From Hoplostethus atlanticus (lineage: Eukaryota; Chordata; Actinopteri; Trachichthyiformes; Trachichthyidae): a stretch of 64,000 nucleotides of DNA. Positions 52,845 to 64,000 of the stretch are shown here, piece after piece (the stretch's first letter is position 1; each line of letters opens with the position of its first letter). Made by a program: the position numbers and the translations under genes. The stretch covers positions 7,504,001 through 7,568,000 of the forward strand of contig JAXDDX010000003.1 in NCBI GenBank assembly GCA_034670405.1. The letters run 5' to 3'. The notes under the pieces were generated by a model. It did no database searches, was not told the origin of the DNA, and was given only the letters and a program-made list of their open reading frames with translations.

Positions 52845-54713
52845 GTAAGCACCACTGGCAAAGTATTTTCAAGAATATTTTATGATCCTTGTTGACCCCT
52901 TTGGCCCTCCTCAGATTTACTGGGGAGAAGTTTGTCTTAAGACAATGATCAGATGCTAGCTGGCAGGGTCTAACCACCTAATGGTGAGATGAGGATTATA
53001 GAGTATCAGCTGACCCACCTACTCTCCACACTTAGCTCTATCTGTGCCCATCCTACTTTCTTCTATGCTTGTGCCAGCAATATTGCATAGGAGCAGTCAG
53101 TCTGAATGTCTGGTTCAAACTGATGATAACTCACACTGCCAGCTCTCACCTGGCCTGGCTGCCAGGGGACATTAAATAGCCCTATTAGGCTGTTCACAAC
53201 ACACATAACACATTCTGGCTAACCCCCGTTCCACCCTTGGGTGCCTCAGTAGACAGCTCAGACAGACATGGCAGAGGTAGAGAGAATTTGATGGAATTCA
53301 ACAAAGGGGTCTGCATGAAGGCAAACTGATACGGAGATAGAAAATCAGACAATTAAAAGCGATGGACAGGCAAGTGGGTAAGAATAGACTCAAACAAGCT
53401 GCAAGTCAGACATTGAGAAAAACAGAAAAGCGCAGGCAGATTGCGAGGCAGACAGATAGAGACAGAATGACAAGCGATACAGACAGGGTGTAGCCGCTTG
53501 ACATGACCCTGAAGTGTCTCTGTGCAGGTGCTGCTGTTCAGGTGAGCTCTTGGCACAGGCAGCCTTGGACGATAATCACTCCCTCCCCTACACATTAACC
53601 CCCTTCACTCCACGTACCTCCACTGACATCACACAAAAACATGCACACACTCTCAAACAGACGCTAGACAAAAAGAAAAGCAATACAGGTCTGTAATTTA
53701 TAGAGGCAGACTAGCACACTGTGTTGGACCTTTTCCCCCCGTTGCTTCACAACTTCATGACTCACTGGACTGGCAGTCAACAGCGGTGTCATTGTCCGGA
53801 CTGGACTTCAAAGAGACCGGCGCTCCGTCCCCAGCCGGCAACCCAATCACACACACCGCTTGGATCTCTTCATAAAACACACACACAGTGGTCCTGACAT
53901 CTCTCAAGGCTAGCCGCAGAGCTGAGCGTGGGCGTGTTGTTTGTCAGTGATAAGGATTTGGTGCACTGGGCGGTGGGCCATGAGCACCGTGCCAAACCAA
54001 ACACATAAAAGTAGTTCACTCTGGAAATGAGTTCATTTTTGTGTACTAATTAACAGACTTGTGATTATAATAGAGGAGGATGACGCGCCCTTGCTCGCTA
54101 TCTCATCCCTTTTGAAGTGCAGTTGTATTTGGTTGTGGAAAGAGAAATGAACATGGGAAACAGAAACAGTCACATTATTAAATGATAAATATCACACTGT
54201 TTCTAATTACAATGTGGGGGCTTTTGTTTTCCTCGCTATCTTTATTTCCACAATCTTTCTTTGAAGCAGAAAGCTCGCATGAGGACTGCGATATTCTAAT
54301 TTTGACATTTTCAGCTGTCTTCGTTACGTGTCGAAGTGAACACTCCTCATACTGTAAAGAGAGGATCTCTTCTGCTTATCCTCAGTTAATAAGCATCAAA
54401 CTGAATTTCTGTCTGACTGCCAGTGGGATTGTACACAATTCCACATGAGAATCATTTCCAGTTTGATAGCTGCTGCATCTGTATCAGTGGTGGTAGTAGT
54501 GGTCTTCACCACGGGGGGGAAGAATGAGAGACCCCCACAGATCAAGCACTTCTGTGTGCAGTGGGGAGGGGGTCTTTGTTTGGTCTTCATCTGAAAAGGT
54601 TACACTGTCCTTATTACTATGATAAGCTGTAGAAAGAGGAGACTTATTGAGCCCCCCTCCGTCCTTACCATCAAATTGTTTCTACTTGTCTTTGCTGGCC
54701 CCCTTACCCCGCC

Positions 54714-54738
54714 GTGTGTGTGTGTGTGTGTGTGTGTG
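54714..54738. repeat. (GT)n microsatellite
   Basis: 12 GT units in the Ig3 intron. Confidence 0.95.
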
Positions 54739-54833
54739 CATGTGTGTTTCATACTAGGAGGAAGGGTAATGGAGCCTCAGCTGAGTAAACAGGTCTTTAA
54801 TGTGCTCGGTGGCCCCAGCAGTCTCACAGGCAA

Positions 54834-54854
54834 ACACACACACACACACACACA
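54834..54854. repeat. (CA)n microsatellite
   Basis: Ten CA units, 95 bp downstream of the complementary GT tract at 54714. Confidence 0.95.
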
Positions 54855-55693
54855 CTGGCACATAGACATAAAACATGCCAGGATGGCACTGGCATCGGGC
54901 TCTGTGGGGTGAAACAGGAGAGACAGAAGAAGAGTGGTTTCAATTAGAGGAGAGTAGAAGACAATGGTGGCGCTCCTCAGTGTGGGTGTTATTTTACTGA
55001 GACTGTAAAAAGATCAAACCAACTCATCTGATGTAGGTCACTTGACTCATTTAGTTGTTTGAATTTACAACATAATGAATCAAAATAGGTCATTTTCATA
55101 ATTTTCAGTATCCACTATGTCTGTGTTTATTCACTAACTAAAAACATGTTTATTCAACACATTAATATTAATTGTGACTGAGTTGCAACAATTCTTGTTT
55201 TATGCTTGCCACTACTAGTAGTGGCAGTATGCTAGTTTCCACTGGTTTTTTAGTGTGAGGGAAACGTTGACTGGAAAACAGCCTATTGGGAATCTATAGG
55301 AGAGCATCTCTGCAGAAGCATAGAATTGCTTCTCCCACATCAGAGAGCCGGGGGGGAGTACTAGAGGGGGGAGTACTAGAGAGCCCCGGGTCTCCAGAAG
55401 GAAGAGATTCAGCCATAGTCTATAAGTCCCAGTGAAAAGACTTGGCCAGTGTGTGTTATCTCCCACTGCCAACCAGCTCTGTGTGTGGTCAAATCTTGCT
55501 CTCCTTTGGTCTCCCTCTCCCTCCTTCTGTGCTCCAGCCCCCCTGCCCTCCTCTGTGCCTTATCAGAGCCCCTGTGCTCCAGCAGTCCATTTGTATGCAG
55601 GCCCTCCGTCCCCCTTGACCCCTGCAACACAGCCCCAGCACCATCCACCATCCACCAGAAAAGCCTTTCTTTCTGACTCAATCTCTCTTTCAT

Positions 55694-55694
<1 letters not shown>

Positions 55695-55741
<47 letters not shown>
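55695..55741. repeat. (GT)n microsatellite
   Basis: 23 GT units in the Ig3 intron. Confidence 0.97.
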
Positions 55742-55742
<1 letters not shown>

Positions 55743-56268
55743 CAGAGAGGTGTGTGGGTCATTCTGTTTGAAAGAGCTGTTAAAGCTAGCGTGACAGGCG
55801 CGCCTGTGTTATGCTGACCATCCAGTTTCAGTAATTTCTCACCTCCGCAAGTCAGCAGAATATAAAGACAGCAGGCTATGGTTCCTGTCTCCATTACTTC
55901 CACTGATATATAAGTGGATACATCTGGTATTTATGAGTGCGCATGTGTAAGGGGGTTGGGGAGTGGGATGTTGAGCAGGACGGATCTTTTATCTTTTAGG
56001 GTGTATTGACACTGACAGTGTCAACAACAAAGTCAGCCTCAGAAATAGAAAATACATCATAGAAAATATAGTAAATACTGCCTAGCATGAATTAAAGACA
56101 GGTGAACAGTAGATGGTTCATTATGTATCAATGTTTTTCATTCATGGAGGGATAGGAAACTTCTCCTCTCTGCTTTGCTATGTTGAGAAAGTGATTGAAT
56201 ATCTCTGCACACACACTATACTTGTGAGTGTGTCAGTGTGTTTGGTGTTTGTGCATCCTTTGTTCCTC

Positions 56269-56287
56269 ACACACACACACACACACA
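56269..56287. repeat. (CA)n microsatellite
   Basis: About nine CA units, followed by a short GA tract. Confidence 0.95.
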
Positions 56288-56968
56288 GAAAGAGAGAGAG
56301 AGAGGCTTCCAGGCATCTGTCGGTGAGCTGTACTTTGCTGTTCTTTTTTTTTCCTGCTGTATCTGCAACATCTCCCAGGAGAGCCTCGGCGTCTGCGCCA
56401 AACCGCTCCCACTAAGTAAAGACTCGACTGCTGCCACCGTTACCATGGCGCTCTGGCTCCGGATAGAAGTAACCATGTCGAGTCGGATTTAGGATCAGCT
56501 TACCCTCTACAAACCCCCAATGTTACCATAGGGGTTGAAATCACGGCAAACTGATCTTTAATCAGTGCTATAACGTGGTAAATGTCATTAGTACAGTGGC
56601 CCTGTCCTTCCTAGGAAATGAAAGGTTCGGGGAGGGAGTGGCGCTCTGGCTGACGGCCCAACGGAGGGAAGATGAGAGGTGATAATGGTTAATTGATTCC
56701 CTCCCGTGGTTGACAAGGCCTGGACAGGTAGACTCCAGCTCCGTTGACCGGGATGAGGCGAAGTGGATCAGACTGTCAGAATGAAACGGCGCAGACATGG
56801 GGCTCGGTGTCAGAGCAGTCAGCCCGGAGAGCAAGCTCTAATCAGTCCTATATCTTACAAAGGGTGCATAATACACACACACCCAAAACACACACACACA
56901 CTTGCATTTATATGTACACACAGAGGTGAGGCAGATAAGGTTGAGTCATTTTGTGGAGAACTGTATAT

Positions 56969-57003
56969 ACACACACACCCACACACACACACACACACAC
57001 ACA
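56969..57003. repeat. (CA)n microsatellite
   Basis: About 17 CA units with one CCC interruption. Confidence 0.95.
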
Positions 57004-57338
57004 GTCACACAATGAAGAGATAAGAGGCTCTTAAAGTGAGTGAATTGGCACCACAAGTCTCAGGTGAAACTCAGGTGAGTGTGTTCTTATATGACAGGCG
57101 GTTTGAAGGCCGCATCTCTAAGACGATCTCGAGGATTTTCCAGATGTTATGCTTTCAGAGTGCGTTCAGTAAATCATCAAACCCATCAAGTTAACAAACC
57201 AGAAAAATGCTGCTTTGTCTTAGTATCACTCTGCACCTCCCTGCACGAGTGAATGACTACACAGGTGGGGGTATGAATTGTGTGTTTGTACACTTTATTG
57301 TCTATGTGTGCTCTTTTGTTTGCATGCTTTTTTATGTG

Positions 57339-57340
<2 letters not shown>

Positions 57341-57385
<45 letters not shown>
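57341..57385. repeat. (TG)n microsatellite
   Basis: 22 TG units in the Ig3 intron. Confidence 0.97.
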
Positions 57386-57386
<1 letters not shown>

Positions 57387-58692
57387 CTGTTTGAAAAGGC
57401 CAGCAGGGTGAACTTGGCTCTCGTATCCTTTCCACAGCCCTTCCATATTACATGTGTAATTACATTCCTTCTCTAATGGAGAACAGAGCCCTACCCGAAG
57501 CCCGTTACAATAAAGAGCTACTGTTCCCTCGCTGTGTGTATTTATATGTGTGTGTGGCCACAACTACCTCTTCATCTGAGCTGATTCCAAATAGGAAGTT
57601 GATTACAGATTGATTGGGCTCGTGTTTCCCTCTAATAAATCATGCGCCAGCCTGAGGTTCTGTTTTGAGAGACCGATGGAGACATGACCAAGAACAATGC
57701 ACATGTTGTCTCATATGTGCATTACGTGTGTTCTGCACACTGCAAGGGCACGGTCATGCAGATGTCAGTCTGTGAGAACCTGTCAGCGCAGTATGACTGT
57801 TTCCATTCCTGCCAGTGATGAAAATGGGTATAATAGGTATCTATAGTCCTCCGCTGTCTTCTCAAAACCATAACCTGCCCCTGTCACTCTCCCGCCTGCC
57901 TCCACCTCTTCTCTCCAGTCAGGAGTTCATGTTGTGCTTCCCATCCTAGCCGGAGGGCAGAGTCCGAGAGGATGCTCTCTCCATTAGCTTGTTTGTTTTT
58001 CTTCAGACAGCAGTTTGAAAGGTGCTGTGTCATTCCTTTGGATGCCGCTCACTCTGCTCAAACAATAAACGCTTTATTCGCGTCCCCCACCTTTACCTGA
58101 ACTGTACATCCCCTCCCTCTAGAACAAAGCATTTAGTCATGACTCAGTCAAATAATCATTATGGCTCTTTAAGTACCTGTGTGGAGAGGTGGAACTGGCA
58201 GTCAGAGTTGAGGAATGCGCTTCAATAAAGCTGCCTTTGAACGCTTGCTCAGGAAATGTCATAACAGGAGGGGAAAAAAGCGAGACATGGATAGACAGGA
58301 CAGATTAGTTTTGCAGCTGCCAGTGGCAAGCAGCCATCAGTACACCTGATGGCAGAGCAGTGGGGTCCTTCCCTGTCCGAGGGAAATGGACCATAGCATA
58401 CTGTTAGTATACAGTCACTTCAGAAAACATTTGCACCATCCACAGTGTGTGGTCATATCCATTGTCCAGTGTATTTTCCAAGGTAGACGGTTAACCTCTT
58501 TTACATTATGTGCAAACCTTACAGAGTTTCCGTTCCTGATGGATTGATAGGAAAGCTATTGTTGTGTCAAGCTGTAATGGACTGGCTCTCTATCTATTCA
58601 TCTCCGTCTCGGACCCACCAAGTCTGTTCTCTCAGTGTTTGTGAGTGACAGGCTGTGGACAGCAGACGGTTGCCGGGCTGTCAGACCACCAT

Positions 58693-58695
<3 letters not shown>

Positions 58696-58735
<40 letters not shown>
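58696..58735. repeat. (CA)n microsatellite
   Basis: 20 CA units, about 530 bp upstream of the second Ig3 exon. Confidence 0.97.
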
Positions 58736-58737
<2 letters not shown>

Positions 58738-58902
58738 GAACATTCACAGACATTTGACCACTGCAATGGAATAAAACTCTGGGCAAACTTTGCATTAAAA
58801 TAGTATTGTTGCTTTATCGATTCAGTCAGTTAAAGTGCATTATAATAGTACGTTTGTAGCACTGTGAAGATACAACGCAATTGTGCTTTCCTACACATGT
58901 AG

Positions 58903-58919
58903 TACACACACACACACAG
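58903..58919. repeat. (CA)n microsatellite, short
   Basis: Eight CA units, then CA-rich sequence to 58940. Confidence 0.9.
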
Positions 58920-59267
58920 ACACAGGCACATACACACAGCAAGGAACAGGCCATGAATATTGAGAGTTGGGGGGTTCCAGCTGAAAGCACACCTCTCTCT
59001 GTACCGAGTGACATTGCTGAATAATTGATGCCCTCCTTGCAATCTCCATTTGTCAGAATGAGCTGTTGTGTTTCTGAGTACTGTTTACTTCTCCAAGAGG
59101 AAATACACTTTTCATGGTTAGTGTCAGGCACCTTATCAGGAATGCGTGAAATACTGAAGCATTTATTATTTGCCAGGGGGATCAGATTTGTATCTGAATT
59201 TCCAGTATCTGCCAGTTAATGCTGAACAGGCAGCTTGAATCTCACGACTGCATATCCTCGTTGACAG

Positions 59268-59404
59268 GTACGAGATCAAGTACGACAAGGACGACTATGT
59301 GCTGAGAGTGAAGAAGGCTTCGACGAGCGACGAGGGCACGTTCACCTGTGTGGCAGAAAACCGCGTGGGCAAGCTGGAGGCGTCCGCCACCCTCACCGTC
59401 AGAG
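59268..59404 (+). CDS. robo2: robo2 exon encoding second half of Ig3
   Basis: 137-nt exon after tcctcgttgacag, with one base completing the split Arg codon (AG|G), 45 whole codons, and one base left over (phase 1) before gtacga. It encodes YEIKYDKDDYVLRVKK, ASTSDEGTFTCVAENRVG and KLEASATLTVR. The second Ig3 cysteine codon is 59347-59349, closing the Ig3 disulfide with the exon 6.4 kb upstream. Two differences from mammalian ROBO2 as I recall it: three extra residues (KYD/YDK) before DDY, apparently from a 9-nt tandem duplication, and Phe instead of Tyr in the DEG-x-x-C tyrosine-corner motif. The donor gtacga is not a strong consensus, which fits an exon next to an alternatively used microexon. 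Confidence 0.97.
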
Positions 59405-60614
59405 GTACGAAACACAGTCGCCATCCCTTTGTTCTCTGTTATCCTGCTACATTGGCTCACAAACACCAACGCAGACAAGTCACGGCCCGTTGAGGTTATT
59501 GTCCTTTCACACCGCTACGAGGTTTAGACTGGCAGTTGAGTCCACAGGGTCTCCTCTACACAAATAGAAATCCAGAATGCTGACTCTCACAGCCGAGAGA
59601 GATGTGGGCAGTCTATGAATCTGTTTAATTATTTACACTTCCAAGTGCAGCGTCGACACACCCCGCCCCCACCCCCCTCACCCCCACTCCTTCCCTCACA
59701 GTGGTCTGCTAGCCACGCTATCCTCCACGCTGTAACCACCCAGTCAGCAAAGCCTATTTCACAGTTTACTGGTGCACACCGCCAGTCCCGCACCCGAGGT
59801 TTGCAAGGTTAATAAAAACATTCGAACCATAATCGTCCCTCTTTCACAACTCTTCTTCCCATTAAACCGGAGCGTACGAGGTCTCTGCGGAGGGCGTTAA
59901 GGCCACAGGGGGACGGAGGGAGGTAAAACACTGTTTGGGTCTACTTCAACTCTCAGCCCTTTTGGATGCTGTGTTTACGTGAACCTTGAGTCTCGGTGTT
60001 TTGACATGATGAGACGCGCCACATGTACACATAAGAAACTCAGGGAAGTCATTAGCCACTGCAGCCCCTGAATGTACCCCTCATTCAGTCTTTCCTTAGC
60101 CTTTCAACTCTTTCCCTCTCTCTGTTCGCCTCCCTCTCTTTCTCTTGCTCTATCCATCAGCAATAAGCAATAAACACACACCCCCGCCTTGCTATTACAA
60201 ACACACACCACCCTTAGAGTTGTAGGTTTCATTATTACAGGCAGAGAAGATCCAATATATATTTGCCTCTGAGCACTGGAAGCAGCTGCCCCATAGAAAA
60301 CATTTGACCACCAGTGGGTGCTAATACCAGGCTGTCTGTATCCATCACGGATCTGAAAAACAGGCTATGAGCTCATCAATACAACTGGTCGGTGGTGGAC
60401 AGCAGCCTATTGGATCCTCTCTGTCATGCTTACCCTGTGGCAGAAATGTGTTGCCCCCAACACAACACAACATGTCATTCATTCTGACTTTGATTTTTTT
60501 TTGTCTTACATTATTGTGTTTGTTCTGTTCCTTTTCTGTTGTTTTGTGTGTTTGTGTGTCTGTTTCTTAATTTGTTTCTTTTGTGTATCCACTCCTCCAT
60601 TGTTGTGTCTCCAG
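59405..60614 (+). other. robo2: robo2 1.2-kb intron before the microexon
   Basis: Phase-1 intron, gtacga...tctccag. It holds pyrimidine-rich stretches (60090-60150) and a T/G-rich run just upstream of the microexon (60480-60580). No gene or long microsatellite. Confidence 0.9.
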
Positions 60615-60626
60615 CTCGCCCTGTCG
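60615..60626 (+). CDS. robo2: robo2 12-nt microexon (ARPV insert)
   Basis: Twelve-nucleotide exon CTCGCCCTGTCG between a pyrimidine-rich acceptor (tgttgtgtctccag) and a consensus donor (gtaagt). Joined after the leftover G of the previous exon it reads A-R-P-V and leaves one base, so phase 1 is kept and inclusion simply adds four residues between Ig3 (SATLTVR) and the expected Ig4 start (APPQF). Mammalian Robo1/Robo2 are known to carry a conserved regulated microexon of this kind (called e6b), and ARPV is the human ROBO2 insert as I recall it. It is too short for any ORF search and was found by splice sites, phase and family knowledge. YCAY motifs (NOVA-type) occur at 60589, 60597, 60635 and 60654. 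Inclusion in this species is inferred. Confidence 0.9.
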
Positions 60627-63600
60627 GTAAGTACTCATCCTTCTGAACTGATTCCATGCTGCATGCACCCCCCCCCCCCCCCCCCCCCCCCCATACACAC
60701 TACTGCATCTGACTGCTTGACAATCAATGACCTTTGATGTATCATACTGTACTTGACTAACACGGGTGTTATACCAGCAATGTAACACATTTACTCCAAA
60801 AGTGTGCAATTTTTGGAGATTTGTTCGTGTATTCCTTATAGCCCTGGTTTACTAACTTGAAAAAACTAACGCTCAGCTTTCTAGACTATAGACCCCTTAA
60901 CTATGATCGGCTTAGGCCTGCAGTCTGACAGTCATTGTCTGTTGTCTCATATGGTTGTCTCCCTGCTGTACCAGGGCCTGTTTAACTTAGCACGTCTTGA
61001 GGCCATCTGTGGATTTTTGGCCTGGAACACAGAGCTGAGATCTGTGTATCTTGGATGGGTTTGTTTCCTTCTGCGCTCCGAGATAGAGCAGGGAATCGCA
61101 ATACACTTTTCTATAGATTTGAAAAAGGGTGAGTCAGGGCAATTTGATACACGTCAAAATGTTAAAGCGCTGCGAGATGGACTGAGGGAGAACGGACATC
61201 CGGAGAAAAAGATGTGCTGTTATAGCATGTGCATAGTGGAAAGAGGTGAAACAGAGAGAGATATGGGGTAGGAGAGACATAGGGGAATGAAAAAGCGGGA
61301 CAGAAGTCAGTGTCAAGGCAAATTTGACTGGCAGAAGGAGCCCAGACACTGCCTCAAGCAGACCTTCATTACCAAACAGCAGTGGCTGTCCTACGATTGT
61401 CACAAACTGTCAGCCTCCGAGAACATGGAGGAAATTACACATTCACCCTGCGTGTGGGGAAGAGACAGTAATTGCCGTAGACTTGTGAATAAAATATGAT
61501 TGAATGTGGGATTGAAAGGGAGAAAGAAATGCTTCTGAGTGTGTGTGCCTGGGAGTACTGTATGAATGTCTGTCTATCTGTCCATTTGTTCTTTTCTCCT
61601 TGACTGGGGTTTTGTGCTGAGCCCTCTCCGACCCGGGGCAGATGTGACTTGTCATGAATTAAATATGGGGTCCTGATCATGTGTTTCCTTGGGAGGGGAC
61701 AGGAAGGAGCCTCTCACATGTCATTAAGAGCCTCTGAATCAAAACAGGACCAGTGCTAGCCCTGAGCCAAGCTGTGGAACTGTCACACTCTGGCTTGCTC
61801 TTGATCTCTCTCTATGTTTGATCTGTGCTTCTCTGTGTGGGCTTTCCCTGTAGTTTTCATGAGTCCGCCCACGTCCCCCTTCTCCTAAGTATTTTATTCA
61901 TTTTTAAGATAGTTAACACTTTAAAAAAGATATAAAGGAAGGTAGCTACTGTAGAGCATGAGCCTCATGCTCTGGACTCATGCTGCCAGGAATAGCCAAG
62001 CAAGCAAGACCTCTCCTCAACAATTTGAGCAAACCTCACCAAATGTTGTGCGAACAAGATACTTTTGGACCAAACTGTATTCTATGAATTTACCTTTATT
62101 TTACCTTTGATGATTTGCAGTATGTTAGCTTAAAAAAGCTGACTCTATTCCAAAATAAAAAGGGTCAACTGAGTTTAGGTGGGTTTATCCTCCACTATAT
62201 TCATGTGTACATGCATCACCCTAATAGGTGCTGCAGTACAATCCTTCTCCTACTTCTGCCTCTTACTGATCTGAGCAAGGCCACAGTATACACTGAGCAC
62301 TGTGTTTGTGCCACAAGAGCCTTGAGAGAGGGAGACAAGGAAAGACTGATAAAGAGAGTGTGAGAAAGGACAGGGTGTGAGGACAGTGATAGGGACCAGT
62401 CTGTACAACCACACTTTGAGTGAGTGGTTAGTGGTAATGCAGTGTGTGGGATGGCCAGAGCAGAGGAAGAGAAGGGAGGAAACTGAGTCTTTGCCAGAGT
62501 GTGATTTAGGATCTCTGTATCAGGCCCAACATTGTGAGAGCCACAAGATATCCAAGCTGCAGAAGGCCAAATGGGAAGGCTGTAAATCTGTAGCCATCTG
62601 TAGCATTCCCAACTGTGTGTATCTTTGACAAATACACACTCCCGAAAAGGGATTACATGGAAAAACCAGCCAAATGGGAAGAGTTTGCCCTTACTGGAAC
62701 CAGCTGGCTTGTCAGTACAAGGACTTACAAAGAAATCAGAAGAAACAGAAAGGGTGCAAGATGTTGCATTGCAACAATTCAGATTTTTTGTTACAGTGTT
62801 AAAAAAAATAGCATAGAGGAAACTATTATGCAAAAGAATGATAGTTTTAACAAAGAAAACATTGATAAAAACACTCTTGAAATAGTAGGACTAGGAGTCT
62901 GTAATTTGTTGATTTTCATTTTCTCTGTAGGAATGTTTTCTTCCTGTAAGGAGTGTGTTGGTGATGTCTTACCATGGCTTGCATGGAGCCTAGAGGTGGG
63001 GTCATGTATTTACTGAGGTCAAGGTTCACAGGGTGGGTCACAGGCATCATTGTTTATTTGTGATGAAAAAAGGTTTTAAATGGATTCATCAAATGATAGC
63101 AACATCTCTGTTGATGTTTAGTACATGGTAAGGAAACCATTATTGTTCCAACTATGCTTTCTGGGATTCAACAGCCTTTGCTTGTTAATTACCACGTGGA
63201 GAATCATGATGAATGTTGCTTGGACAAGTGGAAATGTTTGGTGTGAGATTGTGCCTCCCTAACCTGCCACTGTGGAATGGTCAGGGAGTGAGGACAGGAT
63301 TCTGGGCACAGAAGAGCTCATATATTATCTGTAAACTGTCTTTGTTCTTGAACCTCATCCGTCAAGCTGTCAGTCAGAAGTCTCTCAGTCTGGTCTGGCA
63401 ACTAGGGTGTGACAACTGGCCTGGCTTCTGACAGAGTCGTGAATATTGACTGAGAAAGTTTCACACTACTATTTCAAAGTATACTGCAGCTTTTGAGCCT
63501 CTTCTGTCTTTGATGGAGAGGTGTTAGTTTGAGGTGAGGTAAACACAGAAATAGTCTTTTCTATAAATCTCTATCACTCCCTTTTGATTCAAATTTAAAA

Positions 63601-64000
63601 GCTTTAATAACTTTTTTAAATAGCCTTTCAGTGCTGAGCTAGCTCAGATCCTGTTTCTATGAGATTCTGATGCAGACCAAATCTTAAACATTGGAGGTGA
63701 TTATTCTAGATGTGTGTCTGTACCTGTTCATCGTCTTTTCCAGGGCATGGGTGTGCCTATGTGTTGTTTCAGCTCTGAATGGCATTGTGACCAAGGAGCT
63801 TCCCTGTGAATGCAGATGTGACTGTCATTCATTCAGCCTCAGCCTCACCTGGATGAATGGCCAACCTAGTTACCATGGCAATGATAGTCATGAGAGTCCT
63901 TGGTGTTTTTCCTCTGTTCAGAGCCATTAGAGACCCAAAGATCGATAATGCTGCATGGAAGCTCTGTACAGTGTCCCATTTTGATTTGACCGTGTGGCAC
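60627..64000 (+). other. robo2: robo2 intron after the microexon (3' end not in window)
   Basis: Starts with gtaagt and a 25-C run at 60668-60692. The rest is unremarkable AT-rich sequence. No Ig4 exon (APPQFVVRPRDQ type sequence) was found to the window end, so this intron is at least 3,374 bp long. Confidence 0.85.
60668..60692. repeat. poly-C run downstream of microexon
   Basis: 25 consecutive C on the sense strand, 41 nt past the microexon donor. Confidence 0.95.

Larger units (their letters stand above)
52845..59267 (+). other. robo2: robo2 6.4-kb intron within Ig3
   Basis: Phase-2 intron, gtaagc...ttgacag. It contains no recognisable gene. It is unusually rich in dinucleotide tracts in both orientations: TG at 54714, 55695 and 57341; CA at 54834, 56269, 56969, 58696 and 58903. 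Confidence 0.93.

Noticed and set aside
53528..53541. Possible 14-nt microexon GTGCTGCTGTTCAG flanked by cag and gtgagc
   Set aside because: It would shift the frame within Ig3, the acceptor tract is short, and it sits between two exons that already join in phase.
62216..62833. 205-residue minus-strand open frame, the longest in the window
   Set aside because: Ser/Leu-rich low-information translation with no family motif, inside the intron after the microexon; a chance frame is most likely.
63744..63930. Acceptor-like tcttttccag before a 79-residue frame near the window end, considered as the Ig4 exon
   Set aside because: The translation bears no resemblance to ROBO2 Ig4 (APPQFVVRPRDQ) and the phase does not fit.

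Overview
This is a vertebrate, very probably teleost, nuclear genomic window. It has no bacterial-style gene density. Most of it is non-coding DNA full of long (CA/TG)n and (TC/GA)n microsatellites, with traces of old retroelements, as is common in fish introns. The only gene I can support is the middle of a plus-strand ROBO2 (roundabout 2, Slit receptor) gene. Five exons are visible: 52191-52348, 52459-52579, 52706-52844, 59268-59404, and a 12-nt microexon at 60615-60626. All have GT-AG splice sites and their phases fit. Joined, they encode immunoglobulin domains 2 and 3 of the ectodomain plus an optional four-residue ARPV insert before Ig4. Motifs such as [36 protein letters not shown] and the microexon point to ROBO2 rather than ROBO1 or ROBO3.

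Layout. 1-52190 is intron; the Ig1 exon must lie upstream, because I find no Ig1-like coding sequence here. This intron holds many simple repeats, a decayed L2/Rex1-type LINE 3' end (about 13588-14090, minus strand), a probable tRNA-derived SINE (about 26001-26140), a 16-bp minisatellite (31535-31604), and several low-repeat, homeodomain-site-rich stretches that may be conserved enhancers. 52191-52844 is a compact cluster of three exons separated by introns of only 110 and 126 bp. A 6.4-kb intron rich in opposed TG/CA tracts follows, then the second Ig3 exon, a 1.2-kb intron, the microexon, and at least 3.4 kb of the next intron. The Ig4 exon lies beyond the window.

The most notable signals concern splicing. 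(1) The 12-nt microexon corresponds to the regulated microexon known in mammalian Robo1/Robo2. It is flanked by YCAY motifs and a 25-C run. (2) Two sites in the giant intron (6595/6596 and 24410/24411) have the architecture of recursive splice sites: a long pyrimidine-rich AG-free tract ending in AG joined directly to a strong 5' splice site. (3) A possible 58-nt stop-containing cassette exon lies at 13466-13523. The coding calls are firm. The recursive-splicing, poison-exon and enhancer calls are inferences from sequence pattern and would need RNA or comparative data.
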